Notes: a model not told the origin generated them from the letters alone. DNA of 64,000 nucleotides from Neoceratodus forsteri (GCA_016271365.2 CM028132.1:586775001-586839000), one strand, 5' to 3'. Shown: positions 11,516 to 22,662, counted from the stretch's first letter. Translations and numbers: made by a program.

Positions 11516-12480
11516 AAAGTCACTGTGAGTGCACATCACAGCAGCCTTGGGGAAGAAAATAAATGTGTGAGTGTCTATGCACTGCTAGGACAGGCAGAGG
11601 AGAAGGATGGAGAGCTTAGGGAAGAATAAGTCAGAGGAACGGCAAAGGGAGAGGTGGTGGTGGGTGACCTGAACCTGCTGGACATCAGCTGAGATGTTCC
11701 TGCTGCCAGGAGCACCAGAAGACAGGCCCTTCTGGATACAAAGACTGCCTGCTGGTACAGCTAGTTAAAGAACCCACCATCCTCGATGTGGTGCTCACCA
11801 ACTCAGAGATGGTAGGAGCAGTGAGGGTAAGGGAGTCATTAGGGAACAGCAACCGTAGCTCTGTCTAGTTTGAGCTGGCCCTGGGGACCAGTAAACCTCA
11901 ATTGAAAGCTGAGGTCATCAATTTCAAAATGGCAGACTTCAACAGGATGAGGAAGTTGGTACAGGACAAACTAGCTGGAGTAGATAGCATAGGAAGGATG
12001 AAGAAGGGATTGGGGGAGCACCAATAAAGAGAGCCATTTTTGAACCACCTAAGTCATGTATGAGGACTGCAACCAAGAGTAACAGGCACAAGTGACAAAT
12101 GTGTTTTTTCTGGAAATGGTCAGGGAAGCTGTAAGAGTGAAAAAAGGCCTTCATCATGTACAAAGAAAAGAAGGGGAAGGAAGAATGGAAAAATATCAGT
12201 TCTAAAGAAGCAAGGAGGGCGGCTACGGAGGCTAAAGCAGACACTGAGCTGTGTATTGCTGAAGGGGGCAAGAGTGGAGGAAAGTAATTCATGAGGTATA
12301 TTAGGGGAAAAGGAGGAAAGGAGGGGAAATTGTTAGTCTTTCAGAGAGAAGGAGGGTAATAGAAGAGGACTGACAAAAGGCAGCTATCCTGACTGACTAC
12401 TTTTGCTCTGTCTTCACCAAAGAAGACAGTGGGCCCATCCCTTACAAAAAGGATTTACTAGTAGCAAATATTACTGATAT
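11516..12480 (+). mobile_element. Older CR1-like LINE, ORF2 endonuclease C-terminus and linker
   Basis: Begins within the endonuclease (CVSVYALLGQAEEK) and passes the VVVGDLNL block near 11660 and a KMADFNRMRKLV block near 11930. It runs into the lysine-rich linker before the reverse transcriptase and fades near 12480 (LHQRRQWAHP-like, the segment just before palm A). Its start matches the point where the fragment at 4170-4945 stops, so the two are best read as one copy split by LINE B. Confidence 0.65.
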
Positions 12481-12722
12481 ACCTGTAAACTGCAACCCAA
12501 AATAGTTGCAAGAAGTGCAAATTTCAAGTTAGCAAGAGCTTGCAGCTAGTTGGAACATTGCTGCAACTATGTTTGCAGCTGGCAGAAGAATGCTGTGGAT
12601 AGTGCCATCTCTTGAAGTTAGCAGTAAGGCTGCAAAAGGTTCATCCCACTGTGGAGGTTGTTGCAGGATAAATGTCTAAAAAACAAGCACAAATGCAGAG
12701 GCGACATGGGGGTCATTATAGA

Positions 12723-13664
12723 TGTAAGCCCCCCTCACGGGAGGGCTCATGGCTCACCCTTAGGGACCCCCCATGATTGGGGATTTTTGGTGCACTGGGA
12801 GGGATATATTTCCTGCTTGCCACCACTTGGGGGCAGCAGACTAGGGTGATGTATATAGAGGGGTTGAGAGAAAGAGAGAGAGAGAGAGAGAGTGATCGTC
12901 GGGTTGTTCTGCAGCAGGGCAGTTGTGGAGGGCGGGATGCCCCCCCCGTTTAGGCAGGTCGGCAGATTCAGCAGATGGAGCACCAGGTTTTGGCTCTGAG
13001 ACAGGTGAGCAGAAAGGCAGTTTGTGGTCCTCCGGGTCCTGGGTCCCCTTGGGACTGTGCGGTGAGAGCACAGGTAGTTTGTAGGGCAGGTAGAGTAGGA
13101 CCCTGGGGGTGTTGGGCTCAGTTCTGTGGAAGAATATTTGAGAACCAGCGGGGCTGGTGAGGTAGTGGTAGGGCCTCATCAGGGTGGTTGGAGCATGGTG
13201 GCAGCGTTCCCCGATTTCATTTTCCTCATGTGGCAGGGCGGCTCTTAGGCTAGAAGATGGGAGTGGGTGGTAGCCTAAACTCAGTGGGGCCTGATGAGAA
13301 AACCAGAATCCAATTTGATCATTGCCACAAGGAATTCTAATAAACTTTAAGTCCTTTAATTTTTAGGGGCTCTTGCAGTTTTCCTGGGGTCTTGAAGCAT
13401 TTTGTTTTCCTTGCGCCCTCCTGCACCAGGACCGGTGGGTGAGTAAGCCTGAAGATGAACTGTTCGGTCTGCCTGCTGGTCTGGCCTGCTTGGGAGAAGT
13501 TATCATCTTTTTGGGGCTCAGAGACAGTGGGTGAAGACATCTCAAGATAAGAAAACCCATTTCAAATGCTACTATTATCCTGAGAAGTGCTTGGTGAGGT
13601 TCTGAGTCTGTGGCCCCCTTTCCTGGAACATACTGGCTCCTATACATTGGGAAGGGAGGCTACA
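12723..13664 (+). repeat. 5' LTR of retrovirus-like element (internally deleted)
   Basis: Starts TGTAAGCCCCCCTCACGGG and ends GGGAAGGGAGGCTACA, giving TGTA...TACA termini with imperfect inverted ends. It matches the right LTR over its first about 570 bases and its last about 360. About 685 bases present in the right LTR (16883-17567) are missing here; the junction is near 13300. It contains a GA tract (12866-12892) and a poly-A signal-like CTAATAAACTT near 13338. Confidence 0.7.
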
Positions 13665-13669
13665 GATTT

Positions 13670-13687
13670 TGAGAGCTCATCCAGGAT
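13670..13687 (+). promoter_or_regulatory. Primer binding site, proline tRNA-like
   Basis: TGAGAGCTCATCCAGGAT begins 5 bases after the LTR end. It matches the known proline-tRNA primer site of gammaretrovirus-like elements, TGGGGGCTCGTCCGGGAT, at 14 of 18 positions, and all four differences are G to A. Two of them fall in former CpG. Position and match support a retrovirus-like rather than gypsy-like origin. Confidence 0.6.
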
Positions 13688-14069
13688 TTCCTTCTCAGCC
13701 CCAGCAGGTGAATTTGTCCCTTTCAGAGCTTGGAGGAGCTGGCAGGACCATCCACCTTAGGCCGAGGCCTTGTGACGCAGTTTTAAAAGAGTAGTGACAT
13801 GGGGTAGGCCATTCCGGATGGTTGGGCCTCTATCCTTTCTCTAGTCTTTGCTGCTCGCGCATGACATCACGTGCATGCATCGGCCTCTTTGATTGGCTGA
13901 TGGTATGTTGAGAGGAAAGAAGGACTGTGAGCTCAGCACCATTTTGTGGGGACATTTGGGGAGAGTGGCAGCTTCTGTTAAAAACTCCTGAACGGTGTTT
14001 CAGAGGAAGAGAGGCCTTATTTCTAAATAGCTTTGTTCTCCACTTCACCAGAGTTTAAGAGGAAATGGG

Positions 14070-14671
14070 TTGGAAGGCAGTTCGATGAGTTGGAGTTACA
14101 AGATGGCTGGCAGAGGATTTAAGTCTGAAGAGATTGCTCCCCCAGAGGAACCACAGGCTACGATTCCTACTTCACTTCTGACCTGGCTATGGAATTCAGG
14201 AGGGAGAGGTCGAGCAGATGAGAGATGCATTCGATGTGAATATAGGGGAGAAGATATAATTAGACTACCAGTGTGTACAATTTGCTCCAGCTCTGCCCTT
14301 GGAGGAATATTTGATCACATCCTGCCCATTTTTCATTGGGGATACCCCTCCAGTGCTTCAGGGGTACTGCCATCTGTATGGTCTCAAGAGAGTACAGAGG
14401 CTGGACCCTTGAAAAGCTTACACTGCAGGACAGAGGAGACAAGGGGAAAAAGTCAAGAGATCCTTCCCCTGACGTGATTGTAGAAGCAGTGGAAGAGGAG
14501 GTGAAAGAGGAGGGTGGCGAGGAGCACCGACATCTACCCAGCTCCTTGTCGGCAGTTGCCTGCTATCCCCATGACAGAGGGAGGGGCAGGTGCCAACAAA
14601 GTCCATTGGGTGACCCCCCAGGGTTCCCACAAGTCTCCTTTCCAGCGGTAGCCCACCGGCCCTTTCAGTAA
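14070..14671 (+). pseudogene. Unassigned open frames inside retrovirus-like element
   Basis: Two overlapping frames (14070-14477 and 14336-14671) lie where gag would be. The second has an acidic stretch (VEAVEEEVKEEGGEE) followed by a proline-rich tail (GDPPGFPQVSFPA), a composition seen in some gag proteins, but I recognise no matrix, capsid major homology region or zinc knuckle. Overlap in two frames suggests one frameshifted reading frame. Function is not known. Confidence 0.3.
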
Positions 14672-15078
14672 AATCAGGGGCATCTCCTGCAGTAAATACT
14701 CATCCTATGATCAAGCTGGGAGTGGCTGGAGTGTCCATTGGAGAGCGGAGATACCAGAACAGACAGTTTGATGAGTAGAAGCTGATCTTTAAAAGATTTC
14801 AATTCACTGATTATGAAGTTCAGTGAGCCATTCCATGGCCTTTTGACCACCCTGTAATCACCCTGGCAGACAGAACCCCATGAAGTTCTAAAGCCTTAAG
14901 GATCAGGATGGATGGACTAAAGAGAAGTGACCCTCTTACTGTTGCCTACCGAAATGGAACATGGTTGGAGCCAGGACTGTCCAGGACCAGCATAAGAGAG
15001 CTGCCTGAACAGTCCCAGGCAGAAAGATAGAGCAGGAGGAGCATCCACATTGAATATCCTTCCGCAGATAACCCATAT

Positions 15079-15575
15079 GTGTCTGAAAGAATGTGGGATG
15101 TGATCGAGGAAATGCATGTGGAGCGAGTATACAAGGAACAGCTACAAAAACTGCAGTCCGAGCCTGAAAGTTGTGGTCAACCATACCAGCTGTTATTCCA
15201 GAAAGCACGTGCCATGTGTCACATTGCACCTTGGTCTGACTTGACTTTGTTTAAGAACTTGCTCTCGTGCAGGACTTGGCAGGATGCTGAATAAAATATT
15301 ATATCATTGCCAAAGACTTGTTTGGGGACCTTACCACAAAGCCGGATCCTGACTTCTATTTTCCACAAGGTGGAGGTCCTACCATTTCAGACCCAACAAA
15401 CTGTGAACTGTGCCAGGAAGACTGCTCTCCAGAGCAGGCATTTGTTACAAGACTACTCACAAAATGTTTTTATAGGTCGGCACCTCATCACTGTCAACTT
15501 CAGATAAGAAATCCACCAAGATGTAGCAGGATAAAAGCTTTTATTCCAAAAATAGGCAGGTCAGCCAGTGAATGA
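15079..15575 (+). pseudogene. Unassigned open frames with cysteine/histidine cluster
   Basis: The frame 15079-15294 gives a charged helical stretch (RMWDVIEEMHVERVYKEQ). The frame 15318-15575 gives FYFPQGGGPTISDPTN followed by a cluster of Cys and His residues (CELCQEDC ... CFY ... HHC). They sit between the presumed gag and the CR1 fragment at 15590. I do not recognise the domain. They could be decayed gag-pol of the element or captured sequence. Confidence 0.3.
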
Positions 15576-15589
15576 GATACACACTGCCC

Positions 15590-15830
15590 TTCCCCACAGT
15601 GCTCCTTCTGTGATTCCTTATACTTTTTGATGCAGCCTTTTTCTCCTTAACCTTCCCTGCCACCCCTTTTGAGAACCATAGTGGTTTTTTACTCCGCTTT
15701 GTTTTCTTTATCTGTTTCACACAAAGGCTTGTTGCCTCTATGATGGCAGTTTTGATTTTTCTCCATTGTTCTTCCACCCCTCCTTTTTGGCCATTTGCTA
15801 GATACATCCCCAGATATGCGGTGCGTAGTC
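15590..15830 (-). mobile_element. CR1-like LINE fragment, ORF2 linker
   Basis: On the minus strand the translation reads GGVEEQWRKIKTAI and KKPLWFSKGVAGKVKEKK. It is the counterpart of VEEQWGIIK and KPLWFSKEVAVKVQEKKK at 37255-37400 in another CR1 copy. It is the segment between endonuclease and reverse transcriptase, inserted in the retrovirus-like element. Confidence 0.65.
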
Positions 15831-15952
15831 ACTTTGCGCATTGCAGAATAGCTGCCATTGAGAATTTATTGGTGTTAAAGTTTTGGAGTTTTTTTCCCTA
15901 TTCAATTTGGTGGGTGGTATAAGAGAAATAAGGGAAGTACAATTTAATCTAC

Positions 15953-15954
<2 letters not shown>

Positions 15955-16003
<49 letters not shown>
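15955..16003. repeat. (TA)n microsatellite
   Basis: About 24 perfect TA units. A second, shorter TA tract lies in the 3' LTR near 16411-16437. Confidence 0.9.
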
Positions 16004-16006
<3 letters not shown>

Positions 16007-16284
16007 CAGAAATGTTTTTCAATGTCTTAAATATGTTTTCAATTTTTTCAAATGGCAGTTTAAAGTTTTAGGACCTCCTGGCACAGGTAAGGTAGATTTT
16101 TGTTTGGGGGGGGGTCGCAGAGGTTTGGTGGTAGCCAGAGAGGTAGCTTTAGAGCAGATTAAATGACATGAGTACTCCCTCAAGCATGTTGGGGCATGCG
16201 CATATGTGGCTTGTTGGTTGGGAGGGCCTGGTTGGCTCTCTACCTCCATTCCCAGAAAGGAATGGTTTCTTAGGAGAGGGAGAG

Positions 16285-16412
16285 TGTATGCCCCCCTCAT
16301 GGGAGGGTTTCTGGATCACCCTTAGGGCCCCCCCACCATGTTTAGGGATTTCTGTGCACTGGGAGGTGTATTTTCTGTTTGCCGCCACTTGGGGTAGCAG
16401 ACTAGAGTTGTG

Positions 16413-16443
<31 letters not shown>

Positions 16444-17940
16444 GGGGTAAGAGAGAGACAGAGACAGAGATCGTCAGGTTGTGCAGCAGGGCAGTTGTGG
16501 AGGGGGGTCACCCCCTCTCTTCTTAGGCAGATTGGCAGTTTTAGCGATGGAGCCTGACTTCCTGGGTTTGGGGCTTCGAGAGAGGTGAGCAGAAAGGCAG
16601 TTTGCAGTCGTCCAGGTCCTGGGTCCCTTTGGGACTGGGTGGTGAGAGCATTTAGGTAGTTTGGAGGGCAGGTAGAATAGGATCCCAGGGGCATTGGGCC
16701 TGGTTCTGTGGAAAGGTATTTGCGAGCTGTTGGAGCTGGTGAGGTGGTGGCAGAGCTTCATCAGGGAGGTCGGAGAATGGTGGCAGCATTCCCCGATTTC
16801 ATTTTCCCCACAAGGCAGGGCGGGTCTTAGGCTGGAAGATGGGAGTGGGTGATGGCCTGGACTCAATGGGCCCTGTTGTTTCCCATATGCTGGGGGCAGG
16901 TCCTGGGGCCTACGTTAGGGAGTAGGCCTTTAGGCCAATATAGGCCGTGGCTCCACTTGGGCAAAGAGAAACTGTAAGAGAGAGAGCCACTTTAGTTGCT
17001 AAGGAAGCTCAGAATTTTGAGAGAGCCGTGAAAACAATTGGAAAAAGAGCACCAGAGATCAGACTGATCCAGGACATGTGAAAGAGGCTTCAGGGGGCAG
17101 TCGCAAAGGAATCGGGCTGGTGGATTTCCACCCCAAGTATGAATTATCTCAGCAGCATCAGAGGAGCACATCGCTCCTCTGGTGGTGGTGTTGCAGTTGA
17201 AGAAGTGACCATTTGGGAAAGAGCCCAGACTTGGAGGAGACAGTAACTGGGAAAAGCTTTTGAGTGAAGCACAATGTAAAGTGGAGGCAGTAATAAGTTC
17301 TAGGTACTTACTAGAGCCGGTGGTCTAGAGAGAGCTTCACGCTTCTAGTAAAACTTAAGTGCAATCTCTGGTCCTGAGTGAAGTGTTTGCTACTGGTTCT
17401 GTTCAGACGGAAAAGCTATGCCTAAGAAATGCCCATTTACTCTCTCTTAACTGATAAGTTCTGTGTAAAAAGATAACCCCAAGGAGCTGGTATGTTCCAA
17501 GTTTAAAGTAACCGAAACCCTGAGCTTTGTAATCATTTAGGGGCTCAGGAGAATAAAGTGATTTGTTTGGGGAGAAAACCAGAATCCAGTTTGATCAATG
17601 CCACAAAGGGATTCTAATAAACTTTAAGTTCTTTAGTTTTTAGGGGCTCTCACAGTTTTCCTGGGGTCTTGAAGCATTTTGTTTTCCTTGCACCCTCCTG
17701 CTCTGGGACTGGTAGGTGAGTAAGCCTGAAGATGAACTGTTTGGTCTGCCTGCTGGTCTGGCCTGCTGGGGAGAAGTTATCACCTTTTGGAATTTAGAGA
17801 CGGTGGGTGAAGACATCTTGAGGTAAGAAAACCCATTTCAAATGCTGCTATTATCCTGAGAAGTGCTTGGTGAGGTTCTGAGCCTGGGCACCCTTCCCCG
17901 AACACGCTGGTCCATAGATATTGGGAAGGGGGGGGCCACG
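16285..17940 (+). repeat. 3' LTR of retrovirus-like element
   Basis: Starts TGTATGCCCCCCTCATGGG directly after a purine tract (AGGAGAGGGAGAG, 16272-16284), which fits a polypurine tract. It ends GGGAAGGGGGGGGCCACG, the mutated counterpart of the left LTR end. At 1656 bp it is the fuller version and keeps the 685 bases lost from the left LTR. It holds the poly-A signal-like TTCTAATAAACTT near 17610 and a TA tract. Confidence 0.7.
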
Positions 17941-18260
17941 TAGTTAAGGAACTAAAGTAGGAGCAGTGTGCAGCTTTTTTCAAGAATGATGAGATGTCAG
18001 AACTGCAACTACGAGCATGTAAAAATGATATTCTTACAAGAGTACATGAAAGAAGGGAACTCATTAAACACCAGTACTGATACTTAAGAAAAAAAACAAG
18101 ACCTCAGTGAAAACAAGTGATTAAAGAAAAATAAAGATGCAACAGAACAAAGCTAAGAGACATGGCTGCAAAAGAGGGTCATGATAAAATCTGGACTGCC
18201 AGACTTGGACCTACCTTGTAAACACTGGACTGAATTGTCCAACTCAAACAGCTAACCACA
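17941..18260. other. Unassigned spacer between two LTR elements
   Basis: A-rich sequence with no open frame or repeat I recognise. It ends in CACA, which is repeated at the far end of the gypsy array. Confidence 0.4.
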
Positions 18261-19803
18261 TTTAACCCCCACAAATGAGGGTTCCCAAAAATCTTCCTTG
18301 AGCTTGCCTAAATGCTCATTGCCAGGCTGGTGTCCTACGTTTTAGCAGTTTAAATGCGATTGCCAGAGAGTGCCTGTATAGCCTCTGTGTACTGTCTCTT
18401 TAAGAGCTGCCTGGATTGCAATCATAATTAATCTGAAAGGGATCTCTGTTAGAAGATGTACTTGTTTGCTGAGCATTTGTTAGAGTAGTAATAATATTGC
18501 AATTTGTTCTAACCTGTCTTCTTTGCAGCATGGACAGTTCTGTTTGTTTCCATCGTCTTGGTCCTGGACTGCAGAATGGGCCAATCAGTACATTTGGGAC
18601 TCTAAAATGGAGCCTGCCTACAGGGGCTTGATGGGGCCAAAACTTGTAGGAATTGTAGTTTTTGCATTTTGGTGCCTAAAATAATCTGGAGGGGGAGCCC
18701 TTGTTGTGACTGACAGACAGATCAACCAACCTAACCTTTTGGCTCTTGTGGAGAGTCCAACACTGCTTGCAGTTTCAAACAGCTCTGAGTTGGGAAGTGA
18801 AGAAGTAACAGCTTAAGATAGTTCGAGCAGCAATCCATAGTGGATTCGCATGGGAGAACTGTGGAAAAGCCTGAGTTTGGCATGCATGCCTGCCTGTTGT
18901 TCCTGAGAGGGAATTTGTGCTTTTTTTCTTCGGACTGAATCCGAACTTAGAGAGCGAATTAAGCCATTGAATTGTGATCAGGCTTTAACCTGAAGAAGAC
19001 AGAAGATTTGCTGAATGCGAATGGCCTATCAGGACTTCCAGCTACCTCTGAACTCCTGTATTGTGCAGAGACTCTGTAATTGCGACCGGAGAGCCATTTG
19101 CCTGGTACAGTGGAATTTCCTTACATGTGAATGTGCTGTATGCTTATAGTGGGTCATCATTTGGTTCCCCACTGTGTCTGAACTGTGTTTTGCTTGCTGG
19201 AGGCTGTATCCAGCTCCACGGACTGAATATGTATCCATTTCCATTTGTCTGAGTCCTCCTTCACTGGCCCAGCCAGATACCTGCTACGCAGGGAAAGTCA
19301 TTAACAAGAGACCGGCCTGGGGATCAGCCCCCTGCTCAATGCCTTGAACGGGAATGACACCTCGGTGATTCGTGTGGGCCCTGCTTCTCCGGGCACTCCA
19401 GCTCAACAGCCTGCAGTCTCGATTTCATCCTGCCTGTTTCCAGTATTGGGTATTGTGAGTAAACATCAGGGTAGCTCCCTGCAACAACAGCCAAATCTAA
19501 AAGTGTTGTCATCTGATTGTCTTGTTGCCTTTTCTTTCACGAACTAAGCCCTCCGGCTTACAAATAGTGTGTGTTGTGCATGTTGCTTTCTTCCATCATA
19601 GGGCCCCAACCAGCTGCAATGTTCCTGGCTAGCCCACCGTTTTCCTACCTGGGTACCCAGAGTGTGTGACTGTGTGGGGACTCTGAACTGCATGCATGAC
19701 TGTCTGATTAATATAGCTTTTAAGCAAATCAACCTGATTACGCCCCTCCCTGAATAAATTAGATTTAACTTTGTTTGCATGTAACCTGACTGTGGTCCCA
19801 GTT
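18261..19803 (+). repeat. First gypsy LTR, missing its 3' end
   Basis: Begins TTTAACCCCCACAAATGAGG, the TGTAACCCC start with one G-to-T change. It aligns in order with the LTRs at 31490 and 41698 (TTGAGCTTGCCTAAATGCTC; CTGTCTCTTTAAGAG; the AATAAA near 19753). Similarity stops at about 19803, after ACTGTGGTCCCAG. The last 350 or so bases, the primer site and the gag start are missing, and sequence jumps straight to gag. Confidence 0.8.
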
Positions 19804-21095
19804 ATCTGAGACTTTTGAGGAGAAATTTGTGAAGTTGTTGCTGGAGGAAGGGAAAACCGTAGAGAACTTTATGAAACTATTCCTGCCACATGGGGGTATT
19901 CCTTCCTCCAACACCCCTCCCACTCCAGCACCTGTTACTGCCCCGCCTTCTGTGCCAGTGCCAATGCTGGCCCCTATATCTGTACCCGCCATTAGTCAAG
20001 ACTCGTATCGCCAGCTGAGGATGTTTTAAGGCACCCTCCCCACACCCCAGGGAGAGGACAATTGGGTGACTCGGATAGACTAGGTTGCCCCTCAAATTCG
20101 AGAATGGCAATGCCCCGAACCAGAGAAGAAGAGAAGGATGGTTGAAAGCCTCAGAGGCCCCACCCAACTCACTATGCAGGCTACACAGGCTAGTAATCCA
20201 GAAGCAACTGCTCAAGATTTTTTGAATGCATTGGAAAATGTGAAAGGGAGTCCCGATTCGGATGAGGACCTGTGGAGTAGCATCAAAAACACTCCGCAAT
20301 ACCCAGGGGAGCCCTTATCCATGTATGTGCCTTGACTCAAAGCGATGCTACAGGATTGCCTAAAGAAAGGTGGCATGGCCCCAGCTCAGTTAGATCGGAA
20401 TAGGTTGGACCAACTTCTCAAGTCAGCCTCATTCTCTGAATTATTGCTGCTACAACTACGCCTTGCTGTTCGGTTGGATGCGCCTCCTACCTATGACAGA
20501 CTGATGAAGGAAATTCAGAGGATTGAGAGGAGGCAGCCATGTGGGTGAACCCCTCTTGTATCTGCTGTTGCTGCTGCCCAGATGACTGAGGATGCATATG
20601 TGAGAGATGCTCAGGGGCGAAATACAGTGCCAGTTGAACATTGGGAGGCTAGCAAGGATGCTCCGCCCTGGGACGAGATTCTGCGAGAGGTCCGAGAAAT
20701 GAGGGCTACCATTTCCCTACAAGCCCATTCCAGAGATACAATGGTCCCAAACCCCTCTCAGAACATGTGCGCTATGGGTTGGGGGTGCACTCCCAGGCAT
20801 CCCTTGTTGAGAGCAGCTCAAAGATTGAATTGACTATGGAAGTGAGGGAATTACTGAGGTGTCTCCCCATGCTCACCACACACCAGACAGAGGATGAATC
20901 ATGATTTTCTGTCAATGGTACCCCTGCCTCAGCCCCCAATGTGATGCCTCGGCCATGCCAGACTCTAGAAAGCATACTCTGTAATAATTGTGGGAAGGAG
21001 GGGCATATGAAGAAAGAATGCCGGTCCCCAAAAGACTTAGATAAGGCTGTATACAGACTTTAAAGGGAGCTATGGAAAGCAAAACCATGGCCAAG
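19804..21095 (+). pseudogene. Ty3/gypsy gag, PNMA-like capsid and zinc knuckle
   Basis: Pieces in order: a proline-rich segment (19829-20029), a capsid region resembling the PNMA/gypsy retrotransposon gag family (MVESLRGPTQLTMQATQASN, DFLNALENVKGSPDSDEDLW, 20138-20335), its continuation (LDQLLKSASFSELLLLQLRL, 20345-20548), and a zinc knuckle CNNCGKEGHMKKEC (20980-21021, CX2CX4HX4C). At least four stops or shifts separate the pieces. PNMA host genes derive from Ty3/gypsy gag, so this resembles the parental type. Gag would assemble the RNA-containing particle. The 5' end is lost with the LTR end; the 3' end is cut by a solo LTR at 21101. Confidence 0.75.
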
Positions 21096-21100
21096 GGGTG

Positions 21101-22662
21101 TGTGGCAGGATGAGAATGTCAACATAAAATTAAAAAAAAAAATTATTCTTTTCACTCTGTCCTATTCTCTTAAACTTTTCTGTATATCCTTATTTTCTTG
21201 TCAGGGTGGCCAACCTGACAATTCTGTTCTCCTATCTGTGCTATACCTTTAATCTGTTGTCATTCTAGCCATCAAAACTGTCACATGAAGTTAAAAGCAG
21301 ATCCCCTTTAAAGCCTCCTACTATGTAAATTCTGTGGAAGATTTGAATCCCCCAAGAAACAAGAGTGTTTCCAACACCAGAGCAGATTGCCATATAGCCC
21401 CATTTTAAAGCGAGTCTCTGCAAGACTGGAAGATGAGCAAGCAGGCTGTTGCAAGGAGAAAGTAACCTCCTGCAGCCGCCACTGTAGATCTCGCCTGCTG
21501 CCTGAAAACAAAGATTAAATAAAAGTTAAAATAAGTACTGCAGCGTTAGTGCAGACTGTTCCTGTATATAAAACATGATTTGGGGTGTTTGACTTGTTAT
21601 TGTGTTGTTTAAAGCTACCAAGAAGTGAAGTACAGTATGGGGAGTGAAATAGTGCAATGTTTGCTGACTGCTGAAATGGCAGAGCTGTCATGGGGTTGGG
21701 GGAGGAGAAATGTAAAACATAAAAATATGTTTAAATACAATTCTAGCACAGTAAATTAAGGATAATAATAATACTAGGCTCTTTTTGGAATGTATGCAGA
21801 TAATAAAAATGTGTTAAAATGAAATAAAGGTATAAGTAGAAAAACTAAGCCAAGTAACAAATTTAAGGGATAAATAGGCTGAATAGTGATAGAGCTACTC
21901 TGGCTTCCCAGAATAAATAGAGGGGGAGCGCGCCCCTACTCTGTTTTTATCTGGGAAGATTAGAGTCCTCTATAAACAAGTTTGATTTTCTTGGTTTCTT
22001 TACCTGAAATGGTGGCAGGTAGCAAGAGATGGCTTCTATAGAGCTGGCAGCCCAGAAAATGGCTGCTAAAATAGAAGTGGTGTGGTGATGTCATTGAAAG
22101 GGGAGGGGCTAAAAAGGTCCCTGATGATGCTTTCACCACCAATTAAGGTTCCTCTAAGTTAAAATGAGTTCTTATAGAGTATTACTAATATTATGCTGAA
22201 AAAAGACATAATAAGCTTCAGATTTAGAGAATTTGAAGTCTTATCTTAAGTTCCAGAGTAGAGGAATAAGGTTTTTTGGTATAATTGATAGTCACATGTC
22301 AATGATGTCATGATTATTGTACTATATTAACCTCCCCACCAGGAGGCTAATTCAGGTGTGCTGGTCAGTTTCTTCTGACCAAGCAAGGGAGAGGAGGTGT
22401 GAGTGCCTACACACCAGAGTGGAGAAAAATATTGAATATACAGAGAAGAGCAGGGAGTCTGAGGAAAGACTAGCCTGATTATTTTTGTGTTTGTTGTTAT
22501 TTTGGTGTGAAAGTTTAAACACCCATTTCTTTTCTGTAAATATTTTTTGGACAGTTAATTTTTGTTGTAATTTTTGGAAAATAAAATGATAAACGCTACA
22601 CCAGCATTTTTTATGCACTTGATTTAAGGACTGGTGTCTGTTATTGAACCCACCCACTTACA
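21101..22662 (+). repeat. Solo LTR of a second family, 5-bp target duplication
   Basis: A 1562-bp block starting TGTGGCAGGATGAGAATG and ending CCCACCCACTTACA, flanked on both sides by GGGTG (21096-21100 and 22663-22667). It interrupts the gag-protease junction of the gypsy unit, and the host sequence resumes right after the duplication. It contains AATAAAATG near 22580 as a possible poly-A signal, which sets the orientation, and has no coding potential. TG...CA ends with 5-bp duplication indicate LTR-element integration followed by LTR-LTR recombination. The parent family is not otherwise present here. Confidence 0.75.

Larger units (their letters stand above)
12723..17940 (+). mobile_element. 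Retrovirus-like LTR element without recognisable pol
   Basis: Two similar LTRs (12723-13664 and 16285-17940) enclose about 2.6 kb. Near the left LTR is a primer site resembling the proline tRNA complement; a purine tract precedes the right LTR. The flanking tetramers are TAGA (12719-12722) and TAGT (17941-17944), close to a 4-bp duplication but not identical. The interior has two groups of open frames I could not assign and a minus-strand CR1 fragment with a TA tract inserted in it. No protease, reverse transcriptase, integrase or envelope was seen. It looks non-autonomous or heavily deleted. Confidence 0.65.

Noticed and set aside
14070..14477. Possible host exon with CIRCEYRGED and CTICSS cysteine pairs
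   Set aside because: It lies inside an LTR-bounded element, overlaps another open frame and has no splice context; retained only as an unassigned element ORF.
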